Notes: generated by a model not told the origin, from the letters alone. 64,000 nucleotides of DNA from Candidatus Bathyarchaeota archaeon (GCA_026014465.1 JAOZID010000010.1:1212303-1276302); one strand, 5' to 3'; positions 52,301-61,708 are shown, numbered from the stretch's first letter. Made by a program: numbers and translations.

Positions 52301-53245
52301 TTATAGTTTGATTGCTTGGTTTTTTTCTGATGATTGTTGGGCGGCAATTGCAATCTGTAGAGCTTTTATGCCGTCGGCACCTGTTATAATTGGTTGTTTG
52401 TTCTCTAAGATGCACTGTGCAAAATGCTCCAGTTCCGTTTTTAGCGGTTCTTTAAATGCGGTTCTGGGCTGCACCGACTGCTCCTTGTTTTCGATGACTA
52501 CTTCTTGGGAAATGTAGTCAAGCTGCATAATAGCATCGCTACCCGTGACTGTCAACTTGCGGGTTTTGTACGGCGTTAACCAGTTTGATTCGATAAACGC
52601 GCTTCTTCCGCCTTCGAAGGTGAGCATGATTTGGGCGTAATCTTCAAACTGGCGGTGACGCATGCTTCCCAGTTTTGCATACACGCTAATTGGGTCTTCA
52701 CCAGAAACGTAGCGCATAATGTCTATGTCGTGGATAGCTGTGTCTTTGACGACGCCGACATCGCCTATTCGTTCAGGCCACTGTGAGACTCTTTTGGCGG
52801 TTGCCGACACGAATTCTCCGATGCCCTTGGTTTCCACGGCTTCTCTGATTTGCTGCACTCCGGGGATGAAGCGCATCAAGAACCCAACTGAAAGCTTTAA
52901 GCCGTTGGCGTCGGCGGTTTTTATGAGGGTTTGTGCTTGCTGCGTGGTTGTTGCCATGGGTTTCTCCACAAGGACATGTTTTTCAGCATGCAACGCTTTT
53001 AGGGCTTCTTGGGCAAGCATAGTTGACCACGTACAGATGCTTACGGCGTTGACCTGCTCATCTTTTAGCATCTCGTCGCTGCTGGTGTACGCTTTTGCCC
53101 CAAACCTCTCCGCAATACTTTGAGCCCTTTCTTTGTTAACGTCACATATAGCAATTAATTCGGTGGATTCGAGTTCTTTGTAGATTCTTGCGTGGTTTTT
53201 TCCCCAAAATCCTGTACCTACAACAGCAACGCCTAGCTTTTTCAT
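52301..53245 (-). CDS. Gfo/Idh/MocA-family sugar oxidoreductase
   Basis: 314 residues. N-terminal Rossmann motif V-G-T-G-F-W-G-K-N-H, V-E-K-P-M-A-T-T (E-K-P signature near residue 92), and D-T-A-I-H-D-I-D-I near 168 (catalytic His). NAD(P)-dependent oxidation or reduction at C3 of a sugar is the typical activity; WlbA/WbpB proteins oxidise UDP-GlcNAcA. It overlaps the dehydrogenase-like gene (ATGA) and ends the nucleotide-sugar operon. Substrate is inferred from context. Confidence 0.85.
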   Translation of the reverse strand: MKKLGVAVVGTGFWGKNHARIYKELESTELIAICDVNKERAQSIAERFGAKAYTSSDEMLKDEQVNAVSICTWSTMLAQEALKALHAEKHVLVEKPMATTTQQAQTLIKTADANGLKLSVGFLMRFIPGVQQIREAVETKGIGEFVSATAKRVSQWPERIGDVGVVKDTAIHDIDIMRYVSGEDPISVYAKLGSMRHRQFEDYAQIMLTFEGGRSAFIESNWLTPYKTRKLTVTGSDAIMQLDYISQEVVIENKEQSVQPRTAFKEPLKTELEHFAQCILENKQPIITGADGIKALQIAIAAQQSSEKNQAIKL

Positions 53246-54573
53246 TTGGTTCCTGCTCCTAAGCCTTGATAGGTGAATCCTGCTGCATCCGCTTTTTGCG
53301 GGTCAACTTTTTGCGTTAAATCCACAATAGCCGCGGGATGCTTCATTACTACATGTAGCTTCTTAAGGTTTAACCTTTTAAGCTGGTCCTGCTCAGACAA
53401 AATCACGATGCAATCTGTGCCTTCCACGGTTTCGTTTAGGGTTCTTTTACCCGCGCGTGTGCCCTCCTGCCTTTTATCTGCGCTCTGGGGGTCATAAAAG
53501 TTGATTTTCGCGCCCTTAGCTTCTAGCAGCTCCACAAGATCTGCCCCTGCAGTTCCCGCCGTTACTGTGGCGCCTATAACCGCGATTTTTGCGCGTCTTA
53601 CGGGTTTATTGCAGCTTCTAAGCGCCTGCTGCGTCAAATTAAACGCGTGCCTAACCATGTCCTCGTTTATTTTCCGGGCAACCTTGGGCAAATGAAATCT
53701 AAAACCAAGGTTCTCAGCGCTGTCCAAAAGCAAATACACCTCTTCACGCGTGTCCTCCTCCGCTATAGTTGGCAACGCAAGTTCACGTTTTCCCGCCAAA
53801 AGCTTGCTTGCTTCCCCGTAATCCACCCCTGCTTTTTCACAAAAAACCGCCAACTCATTAACAAACGCCACTTCTACATCGCGTTTAACAACCGAAAACA
53901 ACGCGGCGACTTCCGCAGTTTTCAAATCAGAAATTTTTTTTACGCCTTTTTTTGTTAGGGTCTCAAAGATTAGGGCGGTTGCTTCTAGGCTTTTGTTGTC
54001 GCTGGCGGCGATTTTGATTTCTTCGTTGCCAATTTGTTCTGCTCCCTGAATTACGGGGTTGTAGGCTAAAGCAAAGTCTTCGCCTGTTTTGTATCCTGAC
54101 GTGTTCTCCAAAGTTTCTTTAACTGCGGTTTCGATAACGCCCAATCCTGCGGTGCCCCCGTAAACCACCATGCTCCCCTTTGGAAGAGCCACGCCAACTT
54201 GCTTACAACAGCTAACAACTTTGGTGTACTGAGCCGCCTTCTTAGAATCAATTCTCGCGCCTACAGTTATTACAATTATGCTGCTTTGGACAACTGCCTT
54301 CTTCAAATCTCCCGTAACCGATATTCTCTCTGCCCTGAGGAACCTTTTGAGTTTGATTTCGGTTTCGTGGTCGCCGTTTTGTATACTGCCTTTTGATAAA
54401 TGTCTGACTGCGCTTTGGTTAGCATCTACGCATGTTACTTTGTAGCCTGCTTCTGCAAAAGCTAGAGCATAAAAAACTCCTTTTTGCCCACACCCTACAA
54501 TGCATACAGCGTAGGCGTTGCGTTTTTCGGGCGTGTCTACTTCTTCTTTTTTTAGTTGTAGGAGAGCAAGCAA
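53242..54573 (-). CDS. UDP-sugar 6-dehydrogenase homologue lacking the catalytic cysteine motif
   Basis: 443 residues. The Rossmann start (V-C-I-V-G-C-G-Q-K-G), the central E-V-A-A-L-F-S-V-V-K helix region, F-V-N-E-L-A-V-F-C-E-K-A-G and the UDPG_MGDP_dh_C end (I-A-V-I-G-A-T, V-I-L-S-E-Q-D, A-I-V-D-L-T) mark the WecC/WbpA family. The motif G-G-x-C-x-P-x-D expected after residue 245 is absent; that stretch reads L-L-A-G-K-R-E-L-A-L-P-T-I-A-E-E-D. Full oxidation to the acid should therefore fail, so it may be a non-enzymatic or altered-chemistry member. Likely TTG start; no strong Shine-Dalgarno. Confidence 0.8.
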   Translation of the reverse strand: MLALLQLKKEEVDTPEKRNAYAVCIVGCGQKGVFYALAFAEAGYKVTCVDANQSAVRHLSKGSIQNGDHETEIKLKRFLRAERISVTGDLKKAVVQSSIIVITVGARIDSKKAAQYTKVVSCCKQVGVALPKGSMVVYGGTAGLGVIETAVKETLENTSGYKTGEDFALAYNPVIQGAEQIGNEEIKIAASDNKSLEATALIFETLTKKGVKKISDLKTAEVAALFSVVKRDVEVAFVNELAVFCEKAGVDYGEASKLLAGKRELALPTIAEEDTREEVYLLLDSAENLGFRFHLPKVARKINEDMVRHAFNLTQQALRSCNKPVRRAKIAVIGATVTAGTAGADLVELLEAKGAKINFYDPQSADKRQEGTRAGKRTLNETVEGTDCIVILSEQDQLKRLNLKKLHVVMKHPAAIVDLTQKVDPQKADAAGFTYQGLGAGTK

Positions 54574-54608
54574 GGAGGTATCGCCGCTTAAAGGATAAGC
54601 GGGCTTTC

Positions 54609-55979
54609 TTAAATTGTTTCAAGTATGGCTTCGAGTTTGCTTTGGTATTCTTTGACTAGGTCTTTGGCTCTTTGGGGTGTTTTGGCTTCTGCATACATCC
54701 TAAATGCGGGTTCGGTTCCGCTGGGTCGAAGCAGGATTGCGCTTTTGTCGTCAAACCAGATTTTTGCGCCGTCTAACGTGTTGATGTTCATGCCTTTTAG
54801 TTGCTCTAAGAGTTTCTCTAGCAGTTTTGGTTTTTGCTCGTTTGTGCATTCAACTGTGCCTTTTTCGATGAAGTACTGTGGCTGTTCTGCAACAAGCTCT
54901 GAAAGACTCTTACCCGTTTCCTCCATGATATTCAAAAGCAAAGCAGTCGTCATAGCGCCATCACGCACAGCTTGATGTGGACCATAAAAGACTCCTCCGT
55001 TTTCTTCTCCGCCCAAAACAGCGTTAATTTCCTTCATCTTCTGCGAAACCGTGACGCTTCCAACTTTTGTCCAGACAATCTCGCCCTTGTACGCATCGGC
55101 TACGTCCTTGATAAGCGTGGAAGAACTAACAGGGGTGACGATTTTGGAGTTGGGGTTTTTTATCAGGAACTGTTTTTCGACGACTGCAAAGCTTTTGTCG
55201 CCCATGTGGATTTGCCCCGTTTCGTCGACGAATATGGAGCGGTCAGCATCGCCGTCAAAGGCTACACCCAAATCTGCGCCTATAGCTTTCACGGTCTTTG
55301 ATAACACCGAGAGGTTTTCTGGGCGCGGCTCAGGCATCCTTCCTGGGAACGTGCCGTCGATGTTGGCGTTTATGCTGGTTATTTTGCATCCTAATTCACG
55401 CATGAGAATCGGCGCGGCTAATCCTCCGACGCTGTTGGCGGCGTCAATGACAACATGGAACTGTTTTTTAGCGATTTTCTCTACGTTAACATGTTTTTTC
55501 ATGGCTTCCACATATTCGCCGTTTACGTTGTCGAGTTCGTGGGTGCTGCCAAGTTTGTTCCAGGGGGCGTACTGGATTTTGTTTTCGAAGTAGATGTTTT
55601 CGATTTCGGCTTCTTGTTCGTGGCTGGTTTCTATGCCGTCGCTCCAGATGGCTTTGATGCCGTTGTAGTGGGGGGGATTGTGTGAAGCGGTTATGATTAC
55701 TCCGCCGTCCATTTTGTGGTTTTTAACGGCGAACTGCAAGGCTGGGGTGGGTGCCATGCCTGCAAAATATACGTTGCAGCCAGTAGCCATCAACCCTGAA
55801 ATGACTGCTTTGGAAAACATGGCTCCGCTGGTTCGGGCGTCATGACCTACCAGCAGGTTCTTGTTTGCTCCAAAAAATGTCCCTATCGATGACCCTGCTT
55901 TCACTGCTATTTCAGGGGTTAATTCTTGATTAACGACTCCGCGGATGCCGTTTGTTCCAAACAGTTTTTTTGAACTCAT
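54609..55979 (-). CDS. Phosphoglucosamine/phosphohexose mutase (GlmM type)
   Basis: 456 residues. Active serine in T-A-S-H-N-P-P-H-Y-N-G, Mg site D-G-D-A-D-R, sugar loop G-G-E-E-N-G-G, and phosphate-binding R-P-S-G-T-E-P at the end. The F-G-T-N-G-I-R-G-V start is GlmM/phosphomannomutase-like. It interconverts hexosamine or hexose 6- and 1-phosphates, feeding the nucleotidyltransferase upstream. The exact sugar is not resolved. Confidence 0.9.
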   Translation of the reverse strand: MSSKKLFGTNGIRGVVNQELTPEIAVKAGSSIGTFFGANKNLLVGHDARTSGAMFSKAVISGLMATGCNVYFAGMAPTPALQFAVKNHKMDGGVIITASHNPPHYNGIKAIWSDGIETSHEQEAEIENIYFENKIQYAPWNKLGSTHELDNVNGEYVEAMKKHVNVEKIAKKQFHVVIDAANSVGGLAAPILMRELGCKITSINANIDGTFPGRMPEPRPENLSVLSKTVKAIGADLGVAFDGDADRSIFVDETGQIHMGDKSFAVVEKQFLIKNPNSKIVTPVSSSTLIKDVADAYKGEIVWTKVGSVTVSQKMKEINAVLGGEENGGVFYGPHQAVRDGAMTTALLLNIMEETGKSLSELVAEQPQYFIEKGTVECTNEQKPKLLEKLLEQLKGMNINTLDGAKIWFDDKSAILLRPSGTEPAFRMYAEAKTPQRAKDLVKEYQSKLEAILETI

Positions 55980-55995
55980 ACTTTATTCTCCTTTT

Positions 55996-57090
55996 TTAAC
56001 AGATTTGTTTTGTATTTATTTTTAGTGTATCTTCTGAAACTTCTTTGGCTGGGCAAACCTTGTATTTTTCTGAAAACGCCACTGCATCTTTGATTTTTGC
56101 TTGGTCTGCAATTATGCATCCCTCGCTGACTTGTACGTTCTTGCCTATAACGGCGCTCTCACCGATTAATGCTCCTGATATGACTGCGCCATCTTGGATT
56201 TGGGCGTCAGCAAAAACCACTGAATCTTTTATCTGCACGTTTTTTCCAACAGAAACGTTCTTGCCCAATACCGCATAAGGACCAACTATTGAGCCTTCGC
56301 CAATAGTTACGCCCTCATCAAACGCGACGGGTCCTTTTACTTCAAAACCGTTGCCTTTGGACTGCGCCTGTTTAGCTGACAGCTTATCAAGCAGCATCAT
56401 GTTTGTCTGCAAATACTCCTCAGGCTTACCAATATCTATCCACAAACCCTCAACCTTATGCCCAAAAAACGCGCCTTTCTCAGCTAACTTGGGGAAAACC
56501 TCCCGTTCCATCGAAACCGCTCGCCCTTCAGGAATGTAATCAAAAATTTCTGGACTCAACACGTAGACTCCCGCGTTTATAAAATTAGTTGGAGCGGTTC
56601 CTTTGGGTGGTTTTTCGATGAACCGTTTGATCTGGTTGTTTTCAGAGAGTTCTGCTACGCCGTATCTGCTGGGGTCTTCTACTTCATGCAGGGCAATGGT
56701 GGCTATGGATTGACCTTGTTTGTGGTTTTCAAAAATTTCTTTATAGTTTATGTCGGTGAACAAGTCGCCGTTCAAAACTAAGAAGGGTTCGTCGTTGCCG
56801 ATTAGTTCTTGGGCTTTTTTTATGGGTCCCGCGGTTCCCAACGGCATTTTTGGGGGGTCTTGGGAGAATGATAGTTTTAATCCTGCGGTTGGGGTGTTTT
56901 GCTGTCTTATGTGGAATTCTGTTAAGCCGTTAACTGCTAGCACGGCTTCTTCTACGCCGTCTTTTGCGAGGCGTTCAAAAGTCCATTGAAGCAGGGGTTT
57001 GTTGACGATTGGGAACAGGGCTTTGGGGCGTGTACACGTCAGGGGTCTTAGCCGAGTTCCAAAGCCGCCGATTAGGATTAGCGCTTTCAG
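55996..57090 (-). CDS. Sugar-1-phosphate nucleotidyltransferase with left-handed beta-helix (CTG start)
   Basis: About 364 residues. The family N-terminus K-A-L-I-L-I-G-G-F-G-T-R-L-R-P-L-T and K-A-L-F-P-I are coded from 57090 downwards; D-P-S-R-Y-G-V and the hexapeptide repeats (I-G-E-G-S-I-V-G-P, V-G-K-N-V-Q-I) follow, as in GlmU-like or GDP-mannose pyrophosphorylases. An in-frame TAA lies two codons upstream of the conserved start, and the only possible initiator before the motif is CTG (57090), with GGAG 11 nt upstream. A first GTG at 56943 would delete the nucleotide loop. It begins the GlmM-dehydrogenase-oxidoreductase operon. Confidence 0.82.
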   Translation of the reverse strand: MKALILIGGFGTRLRPLTCTRPKALFPIVNKPLLQWTFERLAKDGVEEAVLAVNGLTEFHIRQQNTPTAGLKLSFSQDPPKMPLGTAGPIKKAQELIGNDEPFLVLNGDLFTDINYKEIFENHKQGQSIATIALHEVEDPSRYGVAELSENNQIKRFIEKPPKGTAPTNFINAGVYVLSPEIFDYIPEGRAVSMEREVFPKLAEKGAFFGHKVEGLWIDIGKPEEYLQTNMMLLDKLSAKQAQSKGNGFEVKGPVAFDEGVTIGEGSIVGPYAVLGKNVSVGKNVQIKDSVVFADAQIQDGAVISGALIGESAVIGKNVQVSEGCIIADQAKIKDAVAFSEKYKVCPAKEVSEDTLKINTKQIC

Positions 57091-57157
57091 GGAATCTTAC
57101 ACTCCAGCGTAGTATTCACCCCTTTTTGAAATATAAAGTGTTATGGACTTAAGCTCT

Positions 57158-58705
57158 TTACTCCCACTCTATAGTCGCAGGCGGCTTGTGCGTAATATCA
57201 TAAACCACATGCGTAACCTCAGGAACCTCATTAGTTATTTTCGTCGAAATCCTCTCCAGCACATCGTAGGGTAGTTGCGCGAAATTAGCTGTCATGGCTT
57301 CGCGGCTTTCCATAACTCTTACCGCAACCACGTACCCGTACGCTCGAGAATCTCCCTTCACACCCGTCGCGCGAGTATCAGTTAAAACCGCAAAGTACTG
57401 CCAAAGCTTCTCACCCAAACCGTTACGCTCTATTTCCTCACGAACAATTGCATCCGCTTTCTTGGCGACCTTGACTTTTTCTTGGGTTAACTCGCCAATT
57501 ATCCTAACCGCCAAGCCTGGACCTGGAAACGGCTGCCTATTAACCAATTCGTCGGGCAAGCCTAGCATCTTGGCGACTTTACGCACTTCATCTTTGTAGA
57601 GGTCACGCAGGGGCTCAACAATTTTCTTAAAGTCCATCTTGGAGGGTAACCCTGCAACGTTGTGGTGTGATTTGATTACGTCAGAGTTTTTTCTGCAGCC
57701 TGACTCGATTCTATCGGGATAAATTGTTCCCTGCAGCAGATACTGGGCACCTGATTTTCGTGCTTTCTCCTCGAAAACCCTGATGAATTCTTCGCCGATG
57801 ACTTTGCGTTTCCTTTCAGGGTCAACGACGCCCTCTAATTTTTTGATGAAGCGTTCTTGCTCTTTGGCAATTACCAAGTTTATGTCAAATTTTTCAAAGG
57901 TCTCTTTGATTGCTTCAGGTTCGCCTTCACGCATGAAACCGTGGTCTACAAACACCGCCGTGAGTTTATCCCCTAACGCTTGAGCCGCCAAAGCAGTTGC
58001 CACACTCGAATCTATCCCTCCGCTTAACCCAATAATTGCGGGGGCTTGTCCTACGTCTGTTTTTATTTCTGCAACCATCTTTTCGATGAGGTCTTCCATT
58101 TTCCAGTTGGCTTCGCACTTGCATATTTCGAAGATAAAGTTGCGTAGCATGAGCATGCCTTTTTTGGTGTGTATTACTTCTGGGTGCCATTGCAAGCCGT
58201 AGATGGGTTTTTGTTTATGCCTGTACGCGGCTACGGGGCAGCTTGAGGTATGCGCAAGGGTTTCAAACTCTTCGGGCAACGACAAGACGGTATCGCCGTG
58301 GCTCATCCACACCGTTTCTTTCTCGTCTAACCCTTTTAGCACGCCTGCGGGTTTGTCGATGTTGACTTGGGCGATGCCATATTCTCTGCATGAGGCGGGT
58401 TTGACTTCGCCTTTGACTATCTGCGAGATGAGCTGGTGACCATAGCATAGACCTAAAACTGGCAGGTTCTCTAAGATTTTAGGGTTGATTCTGGGCGCGT
58501 TTTCGTCGTAGACACTAGAGGGACCTCCTGAAAACACCAGGCCTTTGACGTTGACTTTCTCGTTTAGCGCCTTGATTTCCTGTGGCGAGATGTCGTGGGG
58601 AACAATCTCTGAGTAAACGCCGTGCTCTCTTATTCTTCTGCCTATCAAATGGCAGTATTGCCCTCCAAAATCCAAAACCAAAACGGTATCATACTTTGTT
58701 TGCAT
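57158..58705 (-). CDS. guaA: GMP synthase (glutamine-hydrolysing)
   Basis: 515 residues, both domains in one chain. Amidotransferase with G-L-C-Y-G-H-Q-L (nucleophile Cys near 84) and H-P-E-V near 173; the ATP-PPase loop G-L-S-G-G-I-D-S-S near 226; dimerisation domain ending P-P-A-T-I-E-W-E. In many archaea these are two proteins, so the fused form is notable. It converts XMP to GMP. Divergent from the Lrp gene. Confidence 0.96.
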   Translation of the reverse strand: MQTKYDTVLVLDFGGQYCHLIGRRIREHGVYSEIVPHDISPQEIKALNEKVNVKGLVFSGGPSSVYDENAPRINPKILENLPVLGLCYGHQLISQIVKGEVKPASCREYGIAQVNIDKPAGVLKGLDEKETVWMSHGDTVLSLPEEFETLAHTSSCPVAAYRHKQKPIYGLQWHPEVIHTKKGMLMLRNFIFEICKCEANWKMEDLIEKMVAEIKTDVGQAPAIIGLSGGIDSSVATALAAQALGDKLTAVFVDHGFMREGEPEAIKETFEKFDINLVIAKEQERFIKKLEGVVDPERKRKVIGEEFIRVFEEKARKSGAQYLLQGTIYPDRIESGCRKNSDVIKSHHNVAGLPSKMDFKKIVEPLRDLYKDEVRKVAKMLGLPDELVNRQPFPGPGLAVRIIGELTQEKVKVAKKADAIVREEIERNGLGEKLWQYFAVLTDTRATGVKGDSRAYGYVVAVRVMESREAMTANFAQLPYDVLERISTKITNEVPEVTHVVYDITHKPPATIEWE

Positions 58706-58817
58706 CTGCTATGCTCACAGGTTTACTAGGGGGGCAAATTCTAGTAATTTAAGATTCCTCTTCATGTTTCGCTGTTGCTTGTGCTTTTTTCTGCTTTGTT
58801 TGTGTTGTTTGTTTTGA

Positions 58818-58915
58818 GAACGTGCGTTCGTTTTGTCTGCTGGGAAACTAAACTTTTATAAACACATTTTCTTTTTTATTAAAAGAACGTTTCAAAAAGG
58901 TTAACCTATTTGAAA
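58818..58915 (+). promoter_or_regulatory. Lrp-gene promoter with 26-bp palindrome
   Basis: TATA-like CTTTTATAA (58853-58861) is followed by a near-perfect 26-bp palindrome at 58890-58915 centred on GGTTAACC (12 of 13 pairs match; arms TTTCAAA/TTTGAAA). A shorter repeat GAACG-TG-CGTTC lies upstream at 58818-58829. The palindrome is just downstream of the expected transcript start and ahead of the ATG at 58938, a place where a bound Lrp-family protein would repress its own gene. Confidence 0.6.
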
Positions 58916-58937
58916 AAACGTGCATGGAGTGAGCATC

Positions 58938-59381
58938 ATGGAGTTAACTGATGTAGATACAAAAATCTTGAAGGCGCTACTGGAAGATGCGCGGTACTCG
59001 AGCAGGCAAATCGCCAAAAACGTTGGGGTATCTGTTGGTACTGTGCTTTCAAGAATCAAAAAAATGGAAGATGAAGGACTCATCCAAGGCTACTCCGTCA
59101 TTTTAGACCACGAAAAACTCGGCTACCAACTAACCGTGGTTACCGAAATTACCGTTGCTAAAGGCAAGCTTGTGGAAACTGAACGTGAAATCTCCAAAAT
59201 CCCTGGAGTCTGTAGCGTCTACGACGTAACAGGCTTAACCGACGCCGTTATCGTAGCAAAATTCCGAAACCGCGAAGATCTAGGCGACTTTACAAAAAAA
59301 CTGTTGCACCTGCCCTTTGTAGAACGAACCAACACCCACGTTGTGCTAAACGCCGTCAAAGAAAACTTTCGCCTAATCTAA
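58938..59381 (+). CDS. Lrp/AsnC-family transcriptional regulator
   Basis: 147 residues from the ATG at 58938. Helix-turn-helix: L-T-D-V-D-T-K-I-L-K-A-L-L-E-D-A-R, S-S-R-Q-I-A-K-N-V-G-V-S-V-G-T-V; RAM domain with G-V-C-S-V-Y-D-V-T-G near 98. These proteins sense amino acids. GGAGTGAG precedes the ATG. It converges with cysE, so a link to cysteine supply is possible but not shown. Confidence 0.88.
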   Translation: MELTDVDTKILKALLEDARYSSRQIAKNVGVSVGTVLSRIKKMEDEGLIQGYSVILDHEKLGYQLTVVTEITVAKGKLVETEREISKIPGVCSVYDVTGLTDAVIVAKFRNREDLGDFTKKLLHLPFVERTNTHVVLNAVKENFRLI

Positions 59382-59396
59382 CTTTCTCTGCCGCGT

Positions 59397-60428
59397 TTAC
59401 TGCTGGTTTCTTTCTTTTTTGATGTTCTTTTCAGGAATCGCCATGGTCACTTTGGTTCCTGACGGAACAGGCTCGGTTATCCACACGTTTCCCCCAATAA
59501 CCACATTGTCGCCAATTACCGCATCGGGACCCAGCAGGGTTGCTCCAGAGTAAATAACCACGTTGTTTCCGATGGTGGGGTGCCTTTTCATGCCTTTGAT
59601 TATGCGTCCTTTTTCGTCTTTGGGAAAACTTAGTGCGCCCAACGTAACGCCCTGATACAACTTGACGTTATCCCCAATCTCGGTTGTTTCGCCGATGACT
59701 ACGCCTGTTCCGTGGTCTATGAAAAAGTTTTTGCCGATTTCTGCTCCAGGGTGGATGTCGATGCCTGTTAGGGAGTGTACGTGTTCGTTTAGGATTCTTG
59801 GAATCAATGGAACTCCGCGTAGGTGAAGTTCATGGGCTACTCGGTGGGTGGTTATGGCGAAAACTCCTGGGTAGCTTATGATGACTTCTTCGGTGCTTAC
59901 GGCGGCGGGGTCGCCTTTGTATGCGGCTTCTATGTCGCCTTTGAGTAGTTTTCGGATTTCAGGAATGCTTTCTAGCAGTTCGGTGACTACGATTTCTGCG
60001 CGGCGTCGGCACACATCTTGAGGGCACTCCTCGATTTTTCGGCATATGTGCTTAAGGCTCTTCTCAACCTCATCAGTTAGTCTAGTCTGAATAGACGTTA
60101 ACGTGTTACCCAGCACGTATTTCACGTTGGACTTGGTGATTTCTGCTTTTCCCCTGTAGCCGGGGAAGAATACTGTTAGGAAATCTTCTAAAACTTCTAT
60201 GACAGCTTTTTTTGAGGGCAAATCTTTTCCTTCAAGATGGTCCATGCCGCCAAACGTGTCATAGTTCTCTGCTATATCCTCAACAAGCGCGGGCAAGCTT
60301 GTTTGCGCCCAATCCTCCTTAGGCGTTTGTTTGCACTTCATTAACTCCTCTAACATATCATCTGGATTCCAAGGCTCCGCCCAGCGCCCCTTGGCTTTCT
60401 GCTTTGAACTATCAGACTTAGAGTTCAT
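59397..60428 (-). CDS. cysE: Serine O-acetyltransferase
   Basis: 343 residues: an extended N-terminal helical region of about 180 residues (EpsC type), then the left-handed beta-helix with [19 protein letters not shown] (catalytic His), L-Y-Q-G-V-T-L-G-A. It makes O-acetylserine from serine and acetyl-CoA for CysK. The long N-terminus resembles bacterial enzymes, suggesting acquisition. It lies 67 nt after cysK and forms one operon with it. Confidence 0.92.
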   Translation of the reverse strand: MNSKSDSSKQKAKGRWAEPWNPDDMLEELMKCKQTPKEDWAQTSLPALVEDIAENYDTFGGMDHLEGKDLPSKKAVIEVLEDFLTVFFPGYRGKAEITKSNVKYVLGNTLTSIQTRLTDEVEKSLKHICRKIEECPQDVCRRRAEIVVTELLESIPEIRKLLKGDIEAAYKGDPAAVSTEEVIISYPGVFAITTHRVAHELHLRGVPLIPRILNEHVHSLTGIDIHPGAEIGKNFFIDHGTGVVIGETTEIGDNVKLYQGVTLGALSFPKDEKGRIIKGMKRHPTIGNNVVIYSGATLLGPDAVIGDNVVIGGNVWITEPVPSGTKVTMAIPEKNIKKERNQQ

Positions 60429-60495
60429 CTAACGTGCCTTCCTTGTGTAATTAGAAAAAGTTGGATATAAGAGAACCGACTCCAACCCCCGTGCG

Positions 60496-61437
60496 TTACT
60501 TCTCTTTTTGGGCTTCTTCAAACAGCTCAGTGCTTAGGTACCGCTCTCCAGTGTCGGGAAGAATTGCCACGATGGTTTTGCCCTTGCTTTCTGGTCTTTT
60601 TGCTATCTGCAACGCCGTATAAACAGCTGCGCCTGAAGAAATTCCTGTTAGCATGCCTTCCTTTTTGGATAGCAGCTTTGCAGTTTCGATAGCGTCTGCG
60701 TCTTTGACTTGGAAGACCTCATCCACCACGTCACGTTTGTAGACTTCAGGGACAAATCCTGCGCCTATGCCTTGGATTTTGTGGGGTCCAGCTTTTCCGC
60801 CGCTAAGAACTGGAGAGTTTTCAGGCTCCACCGCCACCGCTTTAAGCGTGGGCTTTAGCGCTTTAATGTACTGGGATATGCCCGTTATTGTACCTCCCGT
60901 GCCTACCCCCGCAACCAAAACATCCACCTCTCCCCCAGTGTCCTCCCAGATTTCAGGACCTGTTGTTTCCATGTGCACCATGGGGTTGGCTATGTTCTTG
61001 AACTGCTGAAGAACTACGCAGCTTGGCGTAGTTTGGGCGATTTCTTGAGCTTTTTCAATCGCACCGCCCATGCCCTCTGTGCCTTTTGAGAGGACAACTT
61101 TGGCGCCGTACGCTTGTAGCAGTTTTCGTCTTTCTATGCTCATGGTTTCGGGCATGACAATTATGATTTTGTAGCCTTTAACTGCCGCCACCATGGCAAG
61201 ACCTATCCCCGTGTTTCCGCTTGTTGGCTCAACAATAGTGCAGCCAGGCTTTAGGACGCCTTGTTTTTCAGCTTGCTCAATCATACTCTTCCCAATACGG
61301 TCTTTGACGCTCCCCCCAGGATTTGACGCTTCAAACTTTACCAAAACTACCGCGTCTAGACCCTGCGCTAAACGGTTTAGGCGTATAAGCGGAGTTTTAC
61401 CTATGACCTCCAAAACGCTATCATACACACGCTTCAA
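60496..61437 (-). CDS. cysK: Cysteine synthase (O-acetylserine sulfhydrylase)
   Basis: 313 residues. PLP Lys in S-N-P-G-G-S-V-K-D-R, T-S-G-N-T-G-I-G-L, G-T-G-G-T-I-T-G and S-S-G-A-A (PLP phosphate loop) all match CysK. It converts O-acetylserine plus sulfide to cysteine. First gene of the cysK-cysE operon. The bacterial-like sequence implies a non-native cysteine route in an archaeon. Confidence 0.95.
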   Translation of the reverse strand: MKRVYDSVLEVIGKTPLIRLNRLAQGLDAVVLVKFEASNPGGSVKDRIGKSMIEQAEKQGVLKPGCTIVEPTSGNTGIGLAMVAAVKGYKIIIVMPETMSIERRKLLQAYGAKVVLSKGTEGMGGAIEKAQEIAQTTPSCVVLQQFKNIANPMVHMETTGPEIWEDTGGEVDVLVAGVGTGGTITGISQYIKALKPTLKAVAVEPENSPVLSGGKAGPHKIQGIGAGFVPEVYKRDVVDEVFQVKDADAIETAKLLSKKEGMLTGISSGAAVYTALQIAKRPESKGKTIVAILPDTGERYLSTELFEEAQKEK

Positions 61438-61620
61438 TACTAAACAACAACCTTCTGGGCTTAAACGTTAAACGCCAACAATAGCCACAACCCAACCCCC
61501 GCTAATATACCCTACCAAAACCCCGCCAAACACCAAAACCACCCCTCAGGGGAAGTAAAGCCTTTTAACAAGTGCTTGATTTTATATTCTGCCGCCTCAT
61601 ATTTAGCATCGGCAAAACTT

Positions 61621-61708
61621 GCGGGGGTCGCCCAGCATGGCCAAAGGCGTAGGACTGAGGCTCCTATCCTGCAGAGGTTCGTGGGTTCAAATCCCACCTC
61701 CCGCACCA
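61621..61708 (+). tRNA. tRNA-Leu(GAG)
   Basis: 88 nt on the plus strand with encoded CCA. Acceptor GCGGGGG/CTCCCGC, D arm with GCC/GGC pairing, anticodon stem TAGGA/TCCTA closing the loop CTGAGGC (anticodon GAG), long variable arm, T-stem GTGGG/CCCAC with loop TTCAAAT, discriminator A. Class II plus A73 indicates leucine. No intron. Confidence 0.95.
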
